Shown here in pieces: positions 50,762 to 64,000 of a stretch of DNA of 64,000 nt. The number at the start of each line of letters is the position of its first letter. Position 1 is the first letter of the stretch. Location: contig NW_026111184.1 in the NCBI RefSeq assembly GCF_024679095.1, positions 248,001 through 312,000 on the forward strand. Direction: 5' to 3'. Position numbers and translations under genes: made by a program. Origin of the DNA: Eriocheir sinensis. Lineage: Eukaryota > Arthropoda > Malacostraca > Decapoda > Varunidae. The notes beneath the pieces were generated by a model, which did not search any database, was not told the origin of the DNA, and was given only the letters and a program-made list of their open reading frames with translations.

Positions 50762-52794
50762 TAATGTAAACTCGCGTCAAAATAAATAAGCAAAATATCA
50801 ATAAAAGAATGTGTATTTGTATGAAACTAGATATAGAAAATACACATAAAATAACCTAAATTTGTATAAAACTATATACAAAACAACACAAAAATAATTT
50901 AAATTTGTATGAAAATAAATATACAAAATACACATAAAATTAGGTAAATTTGTATTGAAATACATATACAAAATACATTTAAAATAATGTAAATTTGAAT
51001 GAAATTATATAAAGAAATACACTTAAAATAACGTAAATTTGTATAAAATATATATAAAAAATACATTAAATAATGAAAAAATGTATAAAAAAATATATAC
51101 AAAACACAAATAGTATAATATAAAATCGTATCAAAATATATACACAGAATATTAATAAAATAATGTAAATTTGTATGAAAACTAAGATGCAAAATATCTA
51201 TAAAATAACGCATTTTTTTAAATCATATATACCAAAATACACATAAAATAATTGAATTTGTATTAAAATAAATATACAAAATGCACATACAATAAGGTAA
51301 ATTTGTATTGAAATAGATATGCAAAATACATATAAAACAATGTAAATTTGTTTCAAAATATATATACGAATACACAAATAATAACGTAGATATCTATAAA
51401 AATATATATACTAAAAGCACATAAAATTAAGTAAATACGAATAGAAAAAGTACACAAAATACACATAAAATAATGTAAATTCGTATAAATATAAATAAAC
51501 AAAATACCAATAAAAGAATGTGTATTTGTATAAATATAAATATACAAAATGCACATAAAATAACGTAAATTTGTATAAAACTATATACAAAAATACTCAG
51601 AAGTAATTAAATTTGTATGAAAATAGATATACAAAATACACACAAAATAAGCTAAATTTGAATTGAAATACATATACAAAATATATAAAATAAAGTAAAT
51701 TTGTTTCAAAATATTTTTAACAAATACACATATAATAACGTAAATTTGTATAAAAATATATAAAACAAAATACACATTAAGAAATATAAATACGTATACA
51801 AAAAATATGTACAAAATACACAAATAATCAAGTCATTCGTATCAAAATAAATAAACAAAAAACTAATTAAATAATGTCAATTTGTATGAGAAAACATATA
51901 CAAAATACACATAAAATAACGCAAATTTCTATAAAAATATATGTACAAAAATGCACAAAATTAATTTGCATAAAAAATATATATACAAAACACACATTAG
52001 ATAATGTAAATGAGTATAAAAATATGTATACAAAATACCTATGAAATAATCTAAATTCGTATCGAGTTAAATTAAGAAAATAACAATAAATTAATGTAAT
52101 TTTGGATGAAAATATATATAGAAAACACACATAAAATAACCTAAATACAAATAGATATAAACACATTAAATAATTTAAAATTGAATGAAATAAATATACA
52201 AAATAAACATAAAATAAGGTAAATTTGTAATAAAATATATGTAAAAATACACATAAAATAATATAAATTTGTATGAAAATATATATACAAATACACATAA
52301 AATAACATGAATTTGTATAAAATTTGTTTCAAAATATATACGAATACACACAATAAAATAACGTAAATTTTTATGAAAATGTATATATAAAATACACATA
52401 AAATAATTTAAATACGTAGAAAAATATATATACAAAATACACATAAAATAATGTAAACTCGTAACAAAATAAATACACAAAATTCCAATAAAAGAATGTA
52501 TATTTGTAGGAAAGTATATATACAAAAAACAAATAAAATAACTAAAATTTGTATAAAAATATATACAAAAATACACAAAAATAATTTAAATTTGTTTGAA
52601 AATAGATATGCAAAATACACATAAAGTTAGGCATATTTGTATTGAAATACATATACAAAACTCACATAAAATAATGTAAATTTGTATAAAAATATATATA
52701 CAAATACACATAAAATAACGTAAATTTGGATAAAATATATATATACAAAATATACATTAAATATTTTAAATATGTATAAAAATATATTATATCA

Positions 52795-53582
52795 TATATA
52801 TTTTTATTGACATTTGCGTTATTTATGTGTATTTTGTATATGTTTCTCATAGAAATTTACATTATTTTATTGGTATTTTGTCTATTTATTTTGATACGAA
52901 TTACATGATTGTTTGTGTATTTTGTACATTTTTTTATACGTATTTACATTATTTAATGTGTATTTTGTTTATATATTTTTTTACAAATTTACGTTATTAT
53001 ATGTGTATTTTTATAAGTATTTTGATAAAAATTTACATTATTTTATGTATTTTGTATATATATTTCAATTTAAAATTTAGCTTATTTTATGTGTATTTTG
53101 TATATCTATTTAATACAAATTTAATTACTTTTATGTATTTTTTGTACATAGTTTTATATAAATTTACGTTATTTTATGTATTTTGTATATTTATATTTAT
53201 ACAAACACATTCTTTTATTAGTATTTTGTTTATTTATTATGATACGAGTTTACATTATTTTATGTGTATTTTGTATACATTTTTTTATACGTATTTACTT
53301 AATTATATGTGTATTTTGTATATATATTTTAATAGAAATCTCCGTTATTTTAGGTGTATTCCTTTATATATTTTGAAACAAATTTACATTGTTTTATATG
53401 TATTTTGCGTATCTATTTCAATACAAATTTTTATTGTATGTGCATTTTGTATACTTATTTTAATACAAAATCAGATATTTTATGTGTTTTCGTATATATA
53501 TTTTTATAAAAAATGCGTTATTTTATGCGTATTTTGCATCTTAATTTTCATACAAATTTTCATTATTTTATTAATATTTCCA
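52795..53582 (+). repeat. block 29, F orientation
   Basis: About 17 monomers, direct copy of block 21. It has small indels relative to the partner; one changes TACTTTAATAC to TACTTATTTTAATAC, so the 45-bp register is kept here and lost there. It ends at TTAATATTTCCATTAG. Confidence 0.85.
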
Positions 53583-56500
53583 TTAGAATACACATGAAAT
53601 GTTGTAAATACGTATAAAAATATATATAATTTAAACTCAAATCAAAATAAATAATTAAAATATCAATAAAAGAATGTGTATTTGTATGAAAATACATATA
53701 CAAAATATACATAAAATAACGTAAATTTGTATAAAACAATATATAAAAATATGCAAAAATAAGTTAAATTTGTATGAAAATAAATATACAAAATATACAT
53801 AAAATTAGGTAAATTTGTAAAGAAATACATATACAAAATACACATAAAATATTGTAAATTTGAATGAAAATATATAAACAAATACACTTAAATTAACATA
53901 AATTTGTATAAAATATATATAAAAAATATTCATTAAATAATGTAAATATGTATAAAAAATATATATACAAAACACAAATAGAATAATGTAAAATCGTATT
54001 AAAATAAATATACAGAACATAAATAAAATAATGTAAATTTGTATGAAAATAAAGATGCAAAATACCCATAAAATAACTTATTTTTTATAAATATACAAAA
54101 TACACATGAAAGGATGTAAATACGTATAAAAATATATATACAAAATACATTAAATAATGTAAATTCGCGTCAAAATAAATAAACAAAATGTCAATAAAAG
54201 AATGTGTATTTGTATGAAAATAAATATACAAAATACACATAAGATAACATAAATTTGTATAAAACTATATACAAAAATACACAAAAATAATTTAAATTTG
54301 TATGAAAATAAATATACAAAATACATATAAAATTAGGTAAATTTGTATTGAAATACATATACAAAATACACATAAAATAATGTAAATTTAAATGAAAATA
54401 CATAAACAAATACATTTAAAATAACGTAAATTTCTATATAAAAAAAAAACACAAAACACAAATAGAATAATGTAAAATCGTATCAAAATAAATACACAGA
54501 ATATAAATAAAATAATGTAAATTTGTATGAAAATAAAGAAGCAAAATACCCATAAAATAACGCATTTTTTTTAAATATATATACAAAAATACACATAAAA
54601 AATTTATTTGTATTAAAATAAATATACAAAATACACATACAATAAGGTAAATCTGTATTGAAATAGATATGCAAAATACATATAAAACAATGTAAATTTG
54701 TTTCAAAATATATATACGAATACACATAAAATAACGTAGATTTGTATAAAAATATATATACAAAATACACGTAAAATGAAGTAAATACGTATAAAAAAAT
54801 GTATACAAAATACACATAAAATAATGTAAATTCGTATCAAAATAAATAAACAAAATACCAATAAAAGAATGTGTATTTGTATAAATATAAATATACAAAA
54901 TACACATAAAATAACGTAAATTTATATAAAACTATATACAAAAATACACAGAAGTAATGAAATTCGTATGAAAATAGATATACAAAATACAGATAAAATA
55001 AGCTAAATTTGAATTGAAATGTATATACAAAATTCATAAAATAATGTAAATTTGTATCAAAATATTTATAAAAATACATATAATAACGTAAATTTGTTTA
55101 AAAATATATAAACAAAATACACATTAAGTAATGTAAATACGTAAAAAAATATGTACAAAATACACATATAATCATGTAATTCGTATCAAACTAAATAAAC
55201 AAAATAGCAATAAAATAATGTAAATTTGTATGAGAAAACATATACAAATACATATAAGATAACGCTAATTTCTATAAAAATATATGTCCAAAAATGAACG
55301 TAAAATAAATTAACTTTGGATAAAAATATATACAAAAAACACAATAAATAATGTAAATGCGTACATAAAATAACCTAAATTTGTATAAAACTATATACAA
55401 AAATACACAAAAATAATTTAAATTTGTATGAAAAGAAATATACAAAATACACATATAATTAGGCTAATTTCTATTGAAATACATATACAAAATACACATA
55501 AAATAATGTAAATTTGAAAGAAAATATATAAACAAATACACATATAATAACGTAAATTTGTATGAAATATATATACAAAATACACATTAAATAATGTAAA
55601 TATGTATAAAAAAAAATATATACAAAACACAAATAGAATAATGTAAAATCTTATCAAAATATATACACAGAATATTAATAAAATAATGTAAATTTGTATG
55701 AAAATTAAGATGCAAAATACCTATAAAATAACGCATTTTTTATAAAATTATTGATACCAAAATACACATAAAATATTTGAATTTGTATCAAAATAAATAT
55801 ACAAAATGCACATACAATAAGGTAAATTTGTATTGAAATAGATATGCAAAATACATATAAAATAATGTAAATTTGTTTCAAAATATATATGCGAATACAC
55901 ATAAAATAACGTAGATTTCTATAAAAATACATATACAAAATACACATAAAATTAAGTAAATACGTATAAAAAAATGTATACAAAATACACACAAAATAAT
56001 GTAAATTCGTATAAATATAAATAAACAATATAGCAATAAAAGAATGTGTATATGTATAAATATAAATATATAAAATACACATAAAATAACGTAAATTTAT
56101 ATAAAACTATATACATAAAATAACGCAAATTTCTATAAAAATATATGTACAAAAATGAACATAAAATAAATTTGCATAAAAATATATATACAAAACACAC
56201 ATTAGATAATGTAAATGAGTATAAAAATATGTATACAAAATACCTATGAAATAATCTAAATTCGTATCGAATTAAATTAAGAAAATACCAATATAATAAT
56301 GAATTTTGGATGAAAATATATATACAAAATACGCATAAAATAACCTAAATACAAATACAAATATACACATAAAATAATTTAAAATTGAATGAAATAAATA
56401 TACAAAATAAACATAAAATAAGGTAAATTTGTAATAAAATATATGAAAAAATACATATAAAATAATATAAATTTGTATGAAAATATATATACATATACAC

Positions 56501-59500
56501 ATTAAATAACATGAATTTGTATAAAATTTGTATCAAAATATATACTTATACACACAATAAAATAACGTAATTTTTTTATGAAAATGTATATACAAAATAC
56601 ACATAAAATAATTTAAATACGTAGAAAAATATATATACAACAAACACATAAAATAATGTAAATATGTATGAAAATAAATAAACAAATCCACATAAAATAA
56701 AGTAAATTTGGATAAAATATATATACAAAATGAACATTAAATAATGTAAATATGTATAAAAAAAATATATGCAAAAAACACATAGAATAATGTTAAATCG
56801 TATCAAAATAAATAAAGAGAATATCAATAAAATAATGTAAATTTGTATGAAAATAAAGATGCAAAATATCCATATAATAACGCATATTTGCATAAAAATA
56901 TATATACAAAAATACATATAAAATAATTAAATTTGTATTAAAATAAATATACAAAATGCACGTACAATAAAGTAAATTTGTATTGAAATAGATATGCAAA
57001 ATACACATTAATAATGTAAATTTGTATCAAAATATATATACGAATACTCATAAAATAGAGTAAATTTCTATGAAAATATACATACAAAATAGATATACAA
57101 AATACGCATAATATAATGTAGATTTGTATGAAATGAAAACAAATACATTTTATATAAAATAAATATACAAAATACACATAGAATAATGTAAAAACATATC
57201 AAAATAAATACACAGAATATCAATAAAATAATGTAAATTTGTATGAAAATAAAGATGCAAAATACCCATAAAATAAAGCATATTTTTTATAATAATACAT
57301 ATAGAAAAATACACATAGATTAATCAAATAATGTAAATTTGAATGAAAATATATAAACAAATACACTTAAATTAACATAAATTTGTATAAAATATATATA
57401 AAAAATACTCATTAAATAATGTAAATATGTATAAAAAATATATATACAAAACACAAATAGAATAATGTAAAATTGCATTAAAATAAATATACAGAATGTA
57501 AATAAAATAATGTAAATTTGTATGAAAATAAAGATGCAAAATACCCATAAAATAAAGCATTTTTTATAAATATACAAAATACACATGAAAGGATGTAAAT
57601 ACGTATAAAAATATATATACAAAATACACATTAAATAATGTAAATTCGCTTCAAAATAAATAAACAAAATGTCAATAAAAGAATGTGTATTTGTATGAAA
57701 ATAAATATACAAAATACACATAAGATAACATAAATTTGTATAAAACTATATACAAAAATACACAAAAATAATTTAAATTTGTATGAAAATAAATATACAA
57801 AATACACATAAAATTAGGTAGATTTGTATTGAAATACATATACAAAATACACATAAAATACTGTAAATTTGAATGAAAATACATAAACAAATACACTTAA
57901 AATAACGTAAATTTGTATAAAAAAATATATACAAAACACAAATAGAATAATGTAAAATCGTATCAAAATAAATACACAGAATATTAATAAAATAATGTAA
58001 ATTTGTATGAAAATAAAGAAGCAAAATACCCATAAAATAACGCTTTTTTTTTAAATATATATACAAAATACACATAAAAATTTATTTGTATTAAAATAAA
58101 TATACAAAATACACATACAATAAGGTAAATCTGTATTGAAATAGATATGCAAAATACATATAAAACAATGTAAATTTGTTTCAAAATATATATACGAATA
58201 CACATAAAATAACGTAGATTTCTATAAAAATATATATACAAAATACACATAAAATGAAGTAAATACGTATAAAAAAATGTATACAAAATACACATAAAAT
58301 AATATAAATTCGAATCAAAATAAATAAACAAAATACCAATAAAAGAATGTGTATTTGTATAAATATAAATATACAAAATACACATAAAATAACGTAAATT
58401 TATATAAAACTATATACAAAAATACACAGAAGTAATTAAATTTGTATGAAAATATATACAAAATACACACAAAATAAGCTAAATTTGAATTGAAATATAT
58501 ATATACAATATACACGAAATAAAGTAAATTTGTATCAAAATATTTATACAAATACACATATAATAACGTAAATTTGTATGAAAATATATAAACAAAATAC
58601 ACATTAAATTATGTAAATACGTATAAAAAAATGTGTACAAAATACACATATAATCATGCAATTTGTATCAAAATAAATAAACAAAATACCAATAAAATAA
58701 TATAAATTTGTATGAGAAAACGTGTATAAATATAAATGTACAAAATACACATACAAAATAAACATAAAATAAGGTAAATTTGTAATGAAATATATGTACA
58801 AAATACACATAAAATAATGTAAATTTATATGAAAATATATATACAAATACACATAAAATACCATGAATTTGTATAAAATTATATATTCAAAATAAATATT
58901 AAATAATGTAAATGCGTATAAAAATATATATAAAAAGTACATATAAAATAATGTAAATTCGAATCAATATAAATCAACAAAATACCAATAAAATAATATA
59001 TATTTGAATGAAAATAGATTTACAAAATACACATAACATAACTAAAATTTGTATTGAAATATATACAAAAATACATATAAATAGTTTGAGTTTGTATGAA
59101 AATAGATATTCAAAATACACATAAAACTAGGTCAATTTCTTTTTGAAATATATATACAAAATACCCATATAAAATTGTAAATTTGTGTCAAAATATATAA
59201 ACAAATACACATAAAATAACGTAAATTTGTATGAAAAATATATACAAAATACACATAGAATAATGTCAAATCGTATCAAAATGAATGAGCAGAATATCAA
59301 TAAAATAACGTAAATTTTGTATGAAAATAAAGATGCAAAATACCCATCAAATAAAGCATATTTTTATAAAATTACATATACAAAAATACACATAGAATAA
59401 TTAAATTTGTATTAAAATTAATATACAAAATGCATATACAATAAGGTAAATTTGTTTTGAAAAAATATGCAAAATACACATATAAGTGTAAATTTGTTTA

Positions 59501-60455
59501 AAAATCTATATACGAATACACATAATATAACGTAGATTTCTATAGAAATATATATACAAAATACACATGAAATTATGTAAATACGTATAAAAATATATAT
59601 ACAAAATACACATTAAATAATTTAAATTCTCGTCAAAATAAATAAACAAAATATCAATAAAAGAATGTGTATTTGTATGAAAATAGATATACAAAATACT
59701 CATAAAATAACCTAATTTTGTATAAAACTATATACAAAAATACACAAAAATAATTTAAATTTGTATGAAAATAAATATACAAAATACACATAAAATTAGG
59801 TAAATTTGTATTGAAATACATATACAAAATACACATAATATAATGGAAATTTGAATGAAAATATATAAATATATACACTTAAAATAACGTAAATTTGTAT
59901 CAAATATATATACAAAATACTAATTAAATAATGTAAATATGTATAAAAAAATATATACAAAACACAAATAGAATAATGTAAAATCGTATCAAAATAAATA
60001 CACAGAATATGAAGAAAATAATGTAAATTTGTATGAAAATAAAGATTCAAAATAGCCATAAAATAACGAATTTTTTATAAAAATATATATACCAAAATAC
60101 ACATAAAATATTAAAATTTGTATTAAAATAAATATAAAAAATGCACATACTGTAAGGTAAATTTGTATTGAAATAGATATGCAAAATACATATAAAACAA
60201 TGTAAATTTGTTTCAAAATATATATACGAATACAAATAAAATAACGTTGATTTCTATAAAAATATATTCAAAATACACATAAAATGAAGTAAATACGTAT
60301 AAAAAAATGAATACAAAATACACATAAAATCGTATCAAAATAAATAAACAAAATACCAGTAAAAGAATGTGTATTTGTATAAATATAAATATACAAAATA
60401 CACATAAAATATCGTAAATTTGTATAAAACTATATACAAAAATACACAGAACAAA
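53582..60455 (-). repeat. block 30, R orientation
   Basis: About 150 monomers. It is collinear with 10.3-12.6 kb and 16.4-18.7 kb, but an extra block at about 57.33-58.4 kb is a second copy of 53.9-55.0 kb (AAGATAACATAAATTTG near 54,241 and 57,722). It contains no switch. Confidence 0.85.
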
Positions 60456-60885
60456 TACACATTCTTTTATTGGTATTTTGTTTATTTATTTTGTTTCGAA
60501 TTTACATTATTTTATGTGTATTTTGTTTACATTTTTTTATACGTATTTACTTAATTTTATGTGTATTTTTGTATATATTTATAGAAACGTTATTTTATAT
60601 ATATTCGTATATATATTTTGAAACAAATTTACATTGTTTTAAATGTATTTTGCATATCTCTTCAATAGGTTTACTTATTGTATGTGCATTTTGTATATTT
60701 ATTTCAATACAAATTTAAATATTTTATGTGTATTTTATATATATATTTTATAAGAAATGCGGTATTTGATGGAATTTTGCATCTTTATTTTCATACAAAT
60801 TTACATTATTTTATTATTCGGTGTATTTATTTTGATACGATTTTACATTATTCTATTTGTTTTTTGTATATATATTCTTGTGTAT
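53590..60885 (-). repeat. segmental copy C
   Basis: Direct counterpart of about 10.3-19.1 kb, with an internal deletion and an internal duplication. It lacks the TA expansion of B and lacks the R-to-F-to-R excursion at 14.85-16.37 kb. The switch at 60,455 and its flanks equal those at 18,697. Confidence 0.7.
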
Positions 60886-61110
60886 TTTTGTATATAGTTT
60901 TATACAAATTTAGGTTATTTTATGTACGCATTTACATTATTTAATGTGTGTTTTGTATATATATTTTTATGCAAATTTACTATTTTATGTGCATTTTTGT
61001 ACATATATTTTTTTAGAAATTTACGTTATTTTATGTGTATTTGTATATGTTTTCTCATGCAAATTTACATTATTTTATTGCTATTTTGTTTATTTATTTT
61101 GATACGAATG
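60455..61110 (+). repeat. block 31, F orientation
   Basis: About 14 monomers. It starts at the same switch as 18,697 and ends at the same switch as 300 and 43,238, so it is the mirror image of block 2. Several monomers are shortened (for example near 60,590 and 60,665). Confidence 0.85.
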
Positions 61111-61880
61111 AAAATAGATAAAAAAAATATACATAAAATAAACTAAATTTGTATTGAAATATATATACAAAATACATAAAATAATGTAAATTTGTATCAA
61201 AATATTTTAACAGATGCGCATAAAATAACGTAAATTTGTTTTAAAATATACAAAATACACATTAAATAATGTAAATATGTATAAAAAAATATACAAATCA
61301 CAAATAGAATAATGTAAAATCGTATCAAAATAAATACACAGAATATTAATAAAACAATGTAAATTTGTATGAAAATAAAGATGCAAAATACCCATTAAAT
61401 AACGCATTTTTTATAAAAATATATATACCAAAATACAAATGAAAAAATTAATTTGTATTAAAATAAATATACAAAATACACATACAATAAGGTAAATCTG
61501 TATTGAAATATATATGCAAAATACATATAAAACAATGTAAATTTGTTTCAAAATACATATACGAATACACATAAAATAAAGTAGATTTGTATAAAAATAC
61601 ATATACAAAATACACATTAAATGAAGTAAATACGTATAAGAAAATGTATACAAAATACACATAAAATAATGTAAATTCGTATCAAAATAAATAAACAAAA
61701 TACCAATAAAAGAATGTGTATTTGTATAAATATAAATATACAAAATACACATAAAATAACGTAAATTTGTATAAAACTATACAAAAATACACAGAAGTAA
61801 TTAAACTCGTATGAAAACAAATATACAAAATACAGATAAAATAAGCTAAATTTGAATTGAAATGTATATACAAAATACAA
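61110..61880 (-). repeat. block 32, R orientation
   Basis: About 17 monomers. The first 290 bp are the inverse of 1-300, and to about 61,620 it is the inverse of 42,722-43,238. It ends where ATATACAAAATACAATATTT switches sense. Confidence 0.85.
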
Positions 61881-62515
61881 TATTTTATGTGTATATTTGT
61901 ATTTGTATTTAGGTTATTTTATGTGTATTTTGTATATATATTTCCATCCAAAATTACATTATTTTATTGGTATTTTCTTAATTTAATTCGATACGAATTT
62001 AGATTATTTCATAGGTTTTTTCTATACATATTTTATACTCATTTACATTATCTAATGTGTTTTTGTATATATATTTTGTGCAAATTTATTTATGTTCATT
62101 TTGTTCATATATTTTTATAGATTTTTGCGTTATTTTTTGTATATAGTTTTATATAAATTTACGTTATTTTATGTGCATTTTGTATATTTATATTTATACA
62201 AATACACATTCTTTTATTGGTATATTGTTTATTTACATTTATACGAATTTACATTATTTTATGTGTATTTTGTATACATTTTTTTATACGTATTTACTTA
62301 ATTTTATATGTATTTTGTATACGTATTTTTATAGAAATCTACGTTATTTTATGTGTATTCGTATATATATTTTGAAACAAATTTACATTATTTTATATGT
62401 ATTTTGCATATCTATTTCAATACAAATTTACCTTATTGTATGTGCATTTTGTATATTTATTTTAATACAAATTGAAATGTTTTATGTGTATTTTGGTATC
62501 AATAATTTTATAAAA
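61880..62515 (+). repeat. block 33, F orientation
   Basis: About 14 monomers. Direct copy of about 5,845-6,490 and inverse of about 11,870-12,490. Shared rare variants include ATTTAGATTA with ATTTCATAGG, and TATCAATAATTTTATAAAAA at the right edge. Confidence 0.85.
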
Positions 62516-63132
62516 AAAACGTAAATTTGTATAAAAAAATATGTACAAAACACAAATAGAATAATGTAAAATCGTATCAAAATAAATACACAGAATATTA
62601 ATAAAATAATGTAAATTTGTATGAAAATAAAGAAGCAAAATACCCATAAAATAACGCATTTTTTATTTATAAAATATATATACCAAAATATACCTAAAAA
62701 ATTAAATTTGTATTAAAATAAATATACAAAAACACATACAATAAAAGGTAAATTTGTATTGAAATAGATATGCAAAATACATATAAAACAATGTAAATTT
62801 GTTTCAAAATATATATACGAATACACATAAAATGACGTAGATTTCTATATTGAAATATATATACAAAATACATGAAATGAAGTAAATACGTATAAAAAAT
62901 GTATACAAAATACACATAAAATAATGTAAATTCGTGTCAAAATAAATAAACAAAATACCAATAAAAGAATGTGTATTTGTATAAATATAAATATACAAAA
63001 TACACATAAAATAACGTAAATTTGTATAAAACTATACAAAAATACACAGAAGTAATTAAATTTGTATGAAAATATATACAAAATACGCACAAAATTAGCT
63101 AAATTTGAATTGAAATATATATACAAAATACA
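62515..63132 (-). repeat. block 34, R orientation
   Basis: About 14 monomers of the 20.35-21.0 kb type. The left switch is TTTTATAAAAAAAACGTAAA. The right switch is ATATACAAAATACATTTATT. Confidence 0.85.
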
Positions 63133-63200
63133 TTTATTTTGCATATCTATTTTCAAACAAATTTAAATTATTTTTGTGTTTTTATATATTATTTTATTAT
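63132..63200 (+). repeat. block 35, 70-bp F island
   Basis: About one and a half forward monomers (TTTGCATATCTATTTTCAAA) between reverse blocks, ending in TTTTATATATTATTTTATTA. It resembles the CAAACAAATTTAAATTATTT unit seen near 15,016. Confidence 0.7.
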
Positions 63201-63482
63201 ACATAGAATAATGTAAAATCGTATCAAAATAAGTACACAGAATATCAATAAAATAATTTAAATTTGTATGAAAATAAAGATGCAAAATACCCATAAGATA
63301 AAGCATTTTTTTTTAAATACATATACAAAAATACACATAGAATAATTAAATTTGTATTAAAATTAATATACATAATGCACACATACAAAAAGGTAAATTT
63401 GTATTGAAAAAAAACGCAAAATACAAATAAAACAGTGTAAATTTGTTTCAAAATATATATACGCATGCATATAAAATAACGT
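63200..63482 (-). repeat. block 36, R orientation
   Basis: About six monomers of the ACATAGAATAATGTAAAATC and GATGCAAAATACCCATA types. It ends after an unusual ACGCATGCATATAAAATAAC at 63,461. Confidence 0.8.
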
Positions 63483-64000
63483 GTATATTGTATATCTATT
63501 TTCATACAAATACACATTCTTTTATTGATATTTTGTTTATTTATTTTGACGCGAATTTACATTATTTAATGTGTATTTTATATATATATTTTTATACGTG
63601 CTTATATCATTTGATGTGTATTTTGTATATATATTTCTATAGAAATCTACGTTGATTTATGAGTATTCGTATATAGATTTTGAAATAAATTTACTCTGTT
63701 TTATGTGTATTTTTCATATTTTTTCAATACAAATTTACCTTATTGTATATGCATTTTGCATATTAATTTTAATACAAATTTAATTAAGCTATGTGTATTT
63801 TTGTATATGTATTTTTATAAAAATATGCTTTATTTTATGGGTATTTTGCATTTTTATTTTCATACAAATTTACATTATTTTATTTATATTCTGTTTATTT
63901 TTTTTAAACAATTTTACATTATTCTATGTGTATTCTGTATATCTATTTTATACGTATTTACTTAATTTTATGTGTATTTTGTATATATATTTTTATAGAA
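63482..64000 (+). repeat. block 37, F orientation, continues past the window
   Basis: About 11 monomers to the window edge. It resembles 9.15-9.6 kb and 4.5-4.95 kb (TTTATTGATATTTTG, TTTTTTCAATACAAATTTAC, AAATATGCTTTATTTTATGG). The array clearly continues beyond 64,000. Confidence 0.85.

Larger units (their letters stand above)
46473..52795 (-). repeat. block 28, R orientation
   Basis: About 140 monomers. It holds two tandem copies of a 1,033-bp-offset unit (AATAGATAAT markers at 47,741 and 48,774), inverse to 26.45-28.3 kb. From about 50.25 kb it is the direct copy of 34.0 kb onward, including the non-satellite insertion at 50,710-50,761. Confidence 0.85.
50250..53580. repeat. direct segmental duplication, copy 2 (about 3.3 kb)
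   Basis: Partner of 34,000-37,335. Left of about 50.2 kb the two diverge: this copy is flanked by sequence closer to 29.4-29.9 kb, while the other is flanked by a different arrangement. Confidence 0.85.

Noticed and set aside
52827..53597. Reading frame of about 256 residues on the + strand, rich in F, Y, I, L and C; similar frames at 30,353-31,105 (-), 45,070-45,810 (-), 48,147-48,860 (-), 41,495-42,190 (-) and 14,145-14,810 (-)
   Set aside because: These are the 15-residue translation of the satellite in whichever frame happens to stay open. All three frames of the same strand are open at once. There are no recognisable domains, sister copies differ by frame-breaking indels, and there is no promoter or splice context. 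Hydrophobic repeats such as [15 protein letters not shown] are a consequence of T-rich DNA.

Overview
The whole 64 kb window is one diverged, extremely AT-rich tandem satellite. I find no protein gene, no RNA gene and no recognisable mobile element. The basic monomer is about 45 bp (commonly 43-46). The anchors that recur in almost every unit are TGTGTATTTTGTATAT and, about 25 bp later, ACAAATTTACATTATTTTA. A hand count of one consensus unit gives 25 T, 14 A, 3 G and 3 C, about 13% GC. Nothing here points to bacteria or archaea. Scale, composition and repeat type suggest eukaryotic nuclear DNA, most likely heterochromatin such as a pericentromeric, subtelomeric or sex-chromosome region. An AT-rich organellar or B-chromosome origin is not excluded, and I cannot name the species.

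The main feature is the layout. The same monomer occurs in both orientations, in blocks. Here 'F' means TGTGTATTTTG reads on the + strand and 'R' means it reads on the - strand. I count about 37 blocks and 36 orientation switches, from under 100 bp to about 7.8 kb. Within blocks, about eight recognisable monomer variants follow a preferred order, giving a loose higher-order repeat of about 0.65-0.75 kb (15-16 monomers). Of the 36 switches, 21 fall into seven junction classes that recur at two to four places with the same flanks. Most flips were therefore copied by segmental duplication rather than made independently.

Region by region: copy A (about 1-6.5 kb) is an inverted copy of B (about 11.8-19.1 kb). 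B is repeated directly as C (about 53.6-60.9 kb), and the end of the window (61.9-62.5 kb) repeats part of A. The stretch 20.2-26.4 kb is a run of composite R+F units about 2.3 kb long. The stretch 26.4-28.3 kb is inverted at 47.4-49.2 kb. The stretch 30.4-33.5 kb is a roughly 1.97 kb tandem pair. About 34.0-37.3 kb is repeated directly at 50.25-53.58 kb with an offset of 16,245-16,250 bp. Four long (TA)n tracts (about 323, 114, 141 and 90 bp) are expansions of the short TATATA core inside the monomer. The related positions in sister copies are not expanded.

One strand of the consensus monomer has no stop codon in any of its three frames, and 45 is divisible by three. This yields many long reading frames of I/F/Y/L/C-rich 15-residue repeats, which I treat as by-products of the satellite. 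The only stretch that does not look like satellite is a segment of about 30 bp beside an (AAT)n run, present twice (34,481 and 50,731). Block limits were read by eye and are good to roughly 5-20 bp. Identity levels were not computed.
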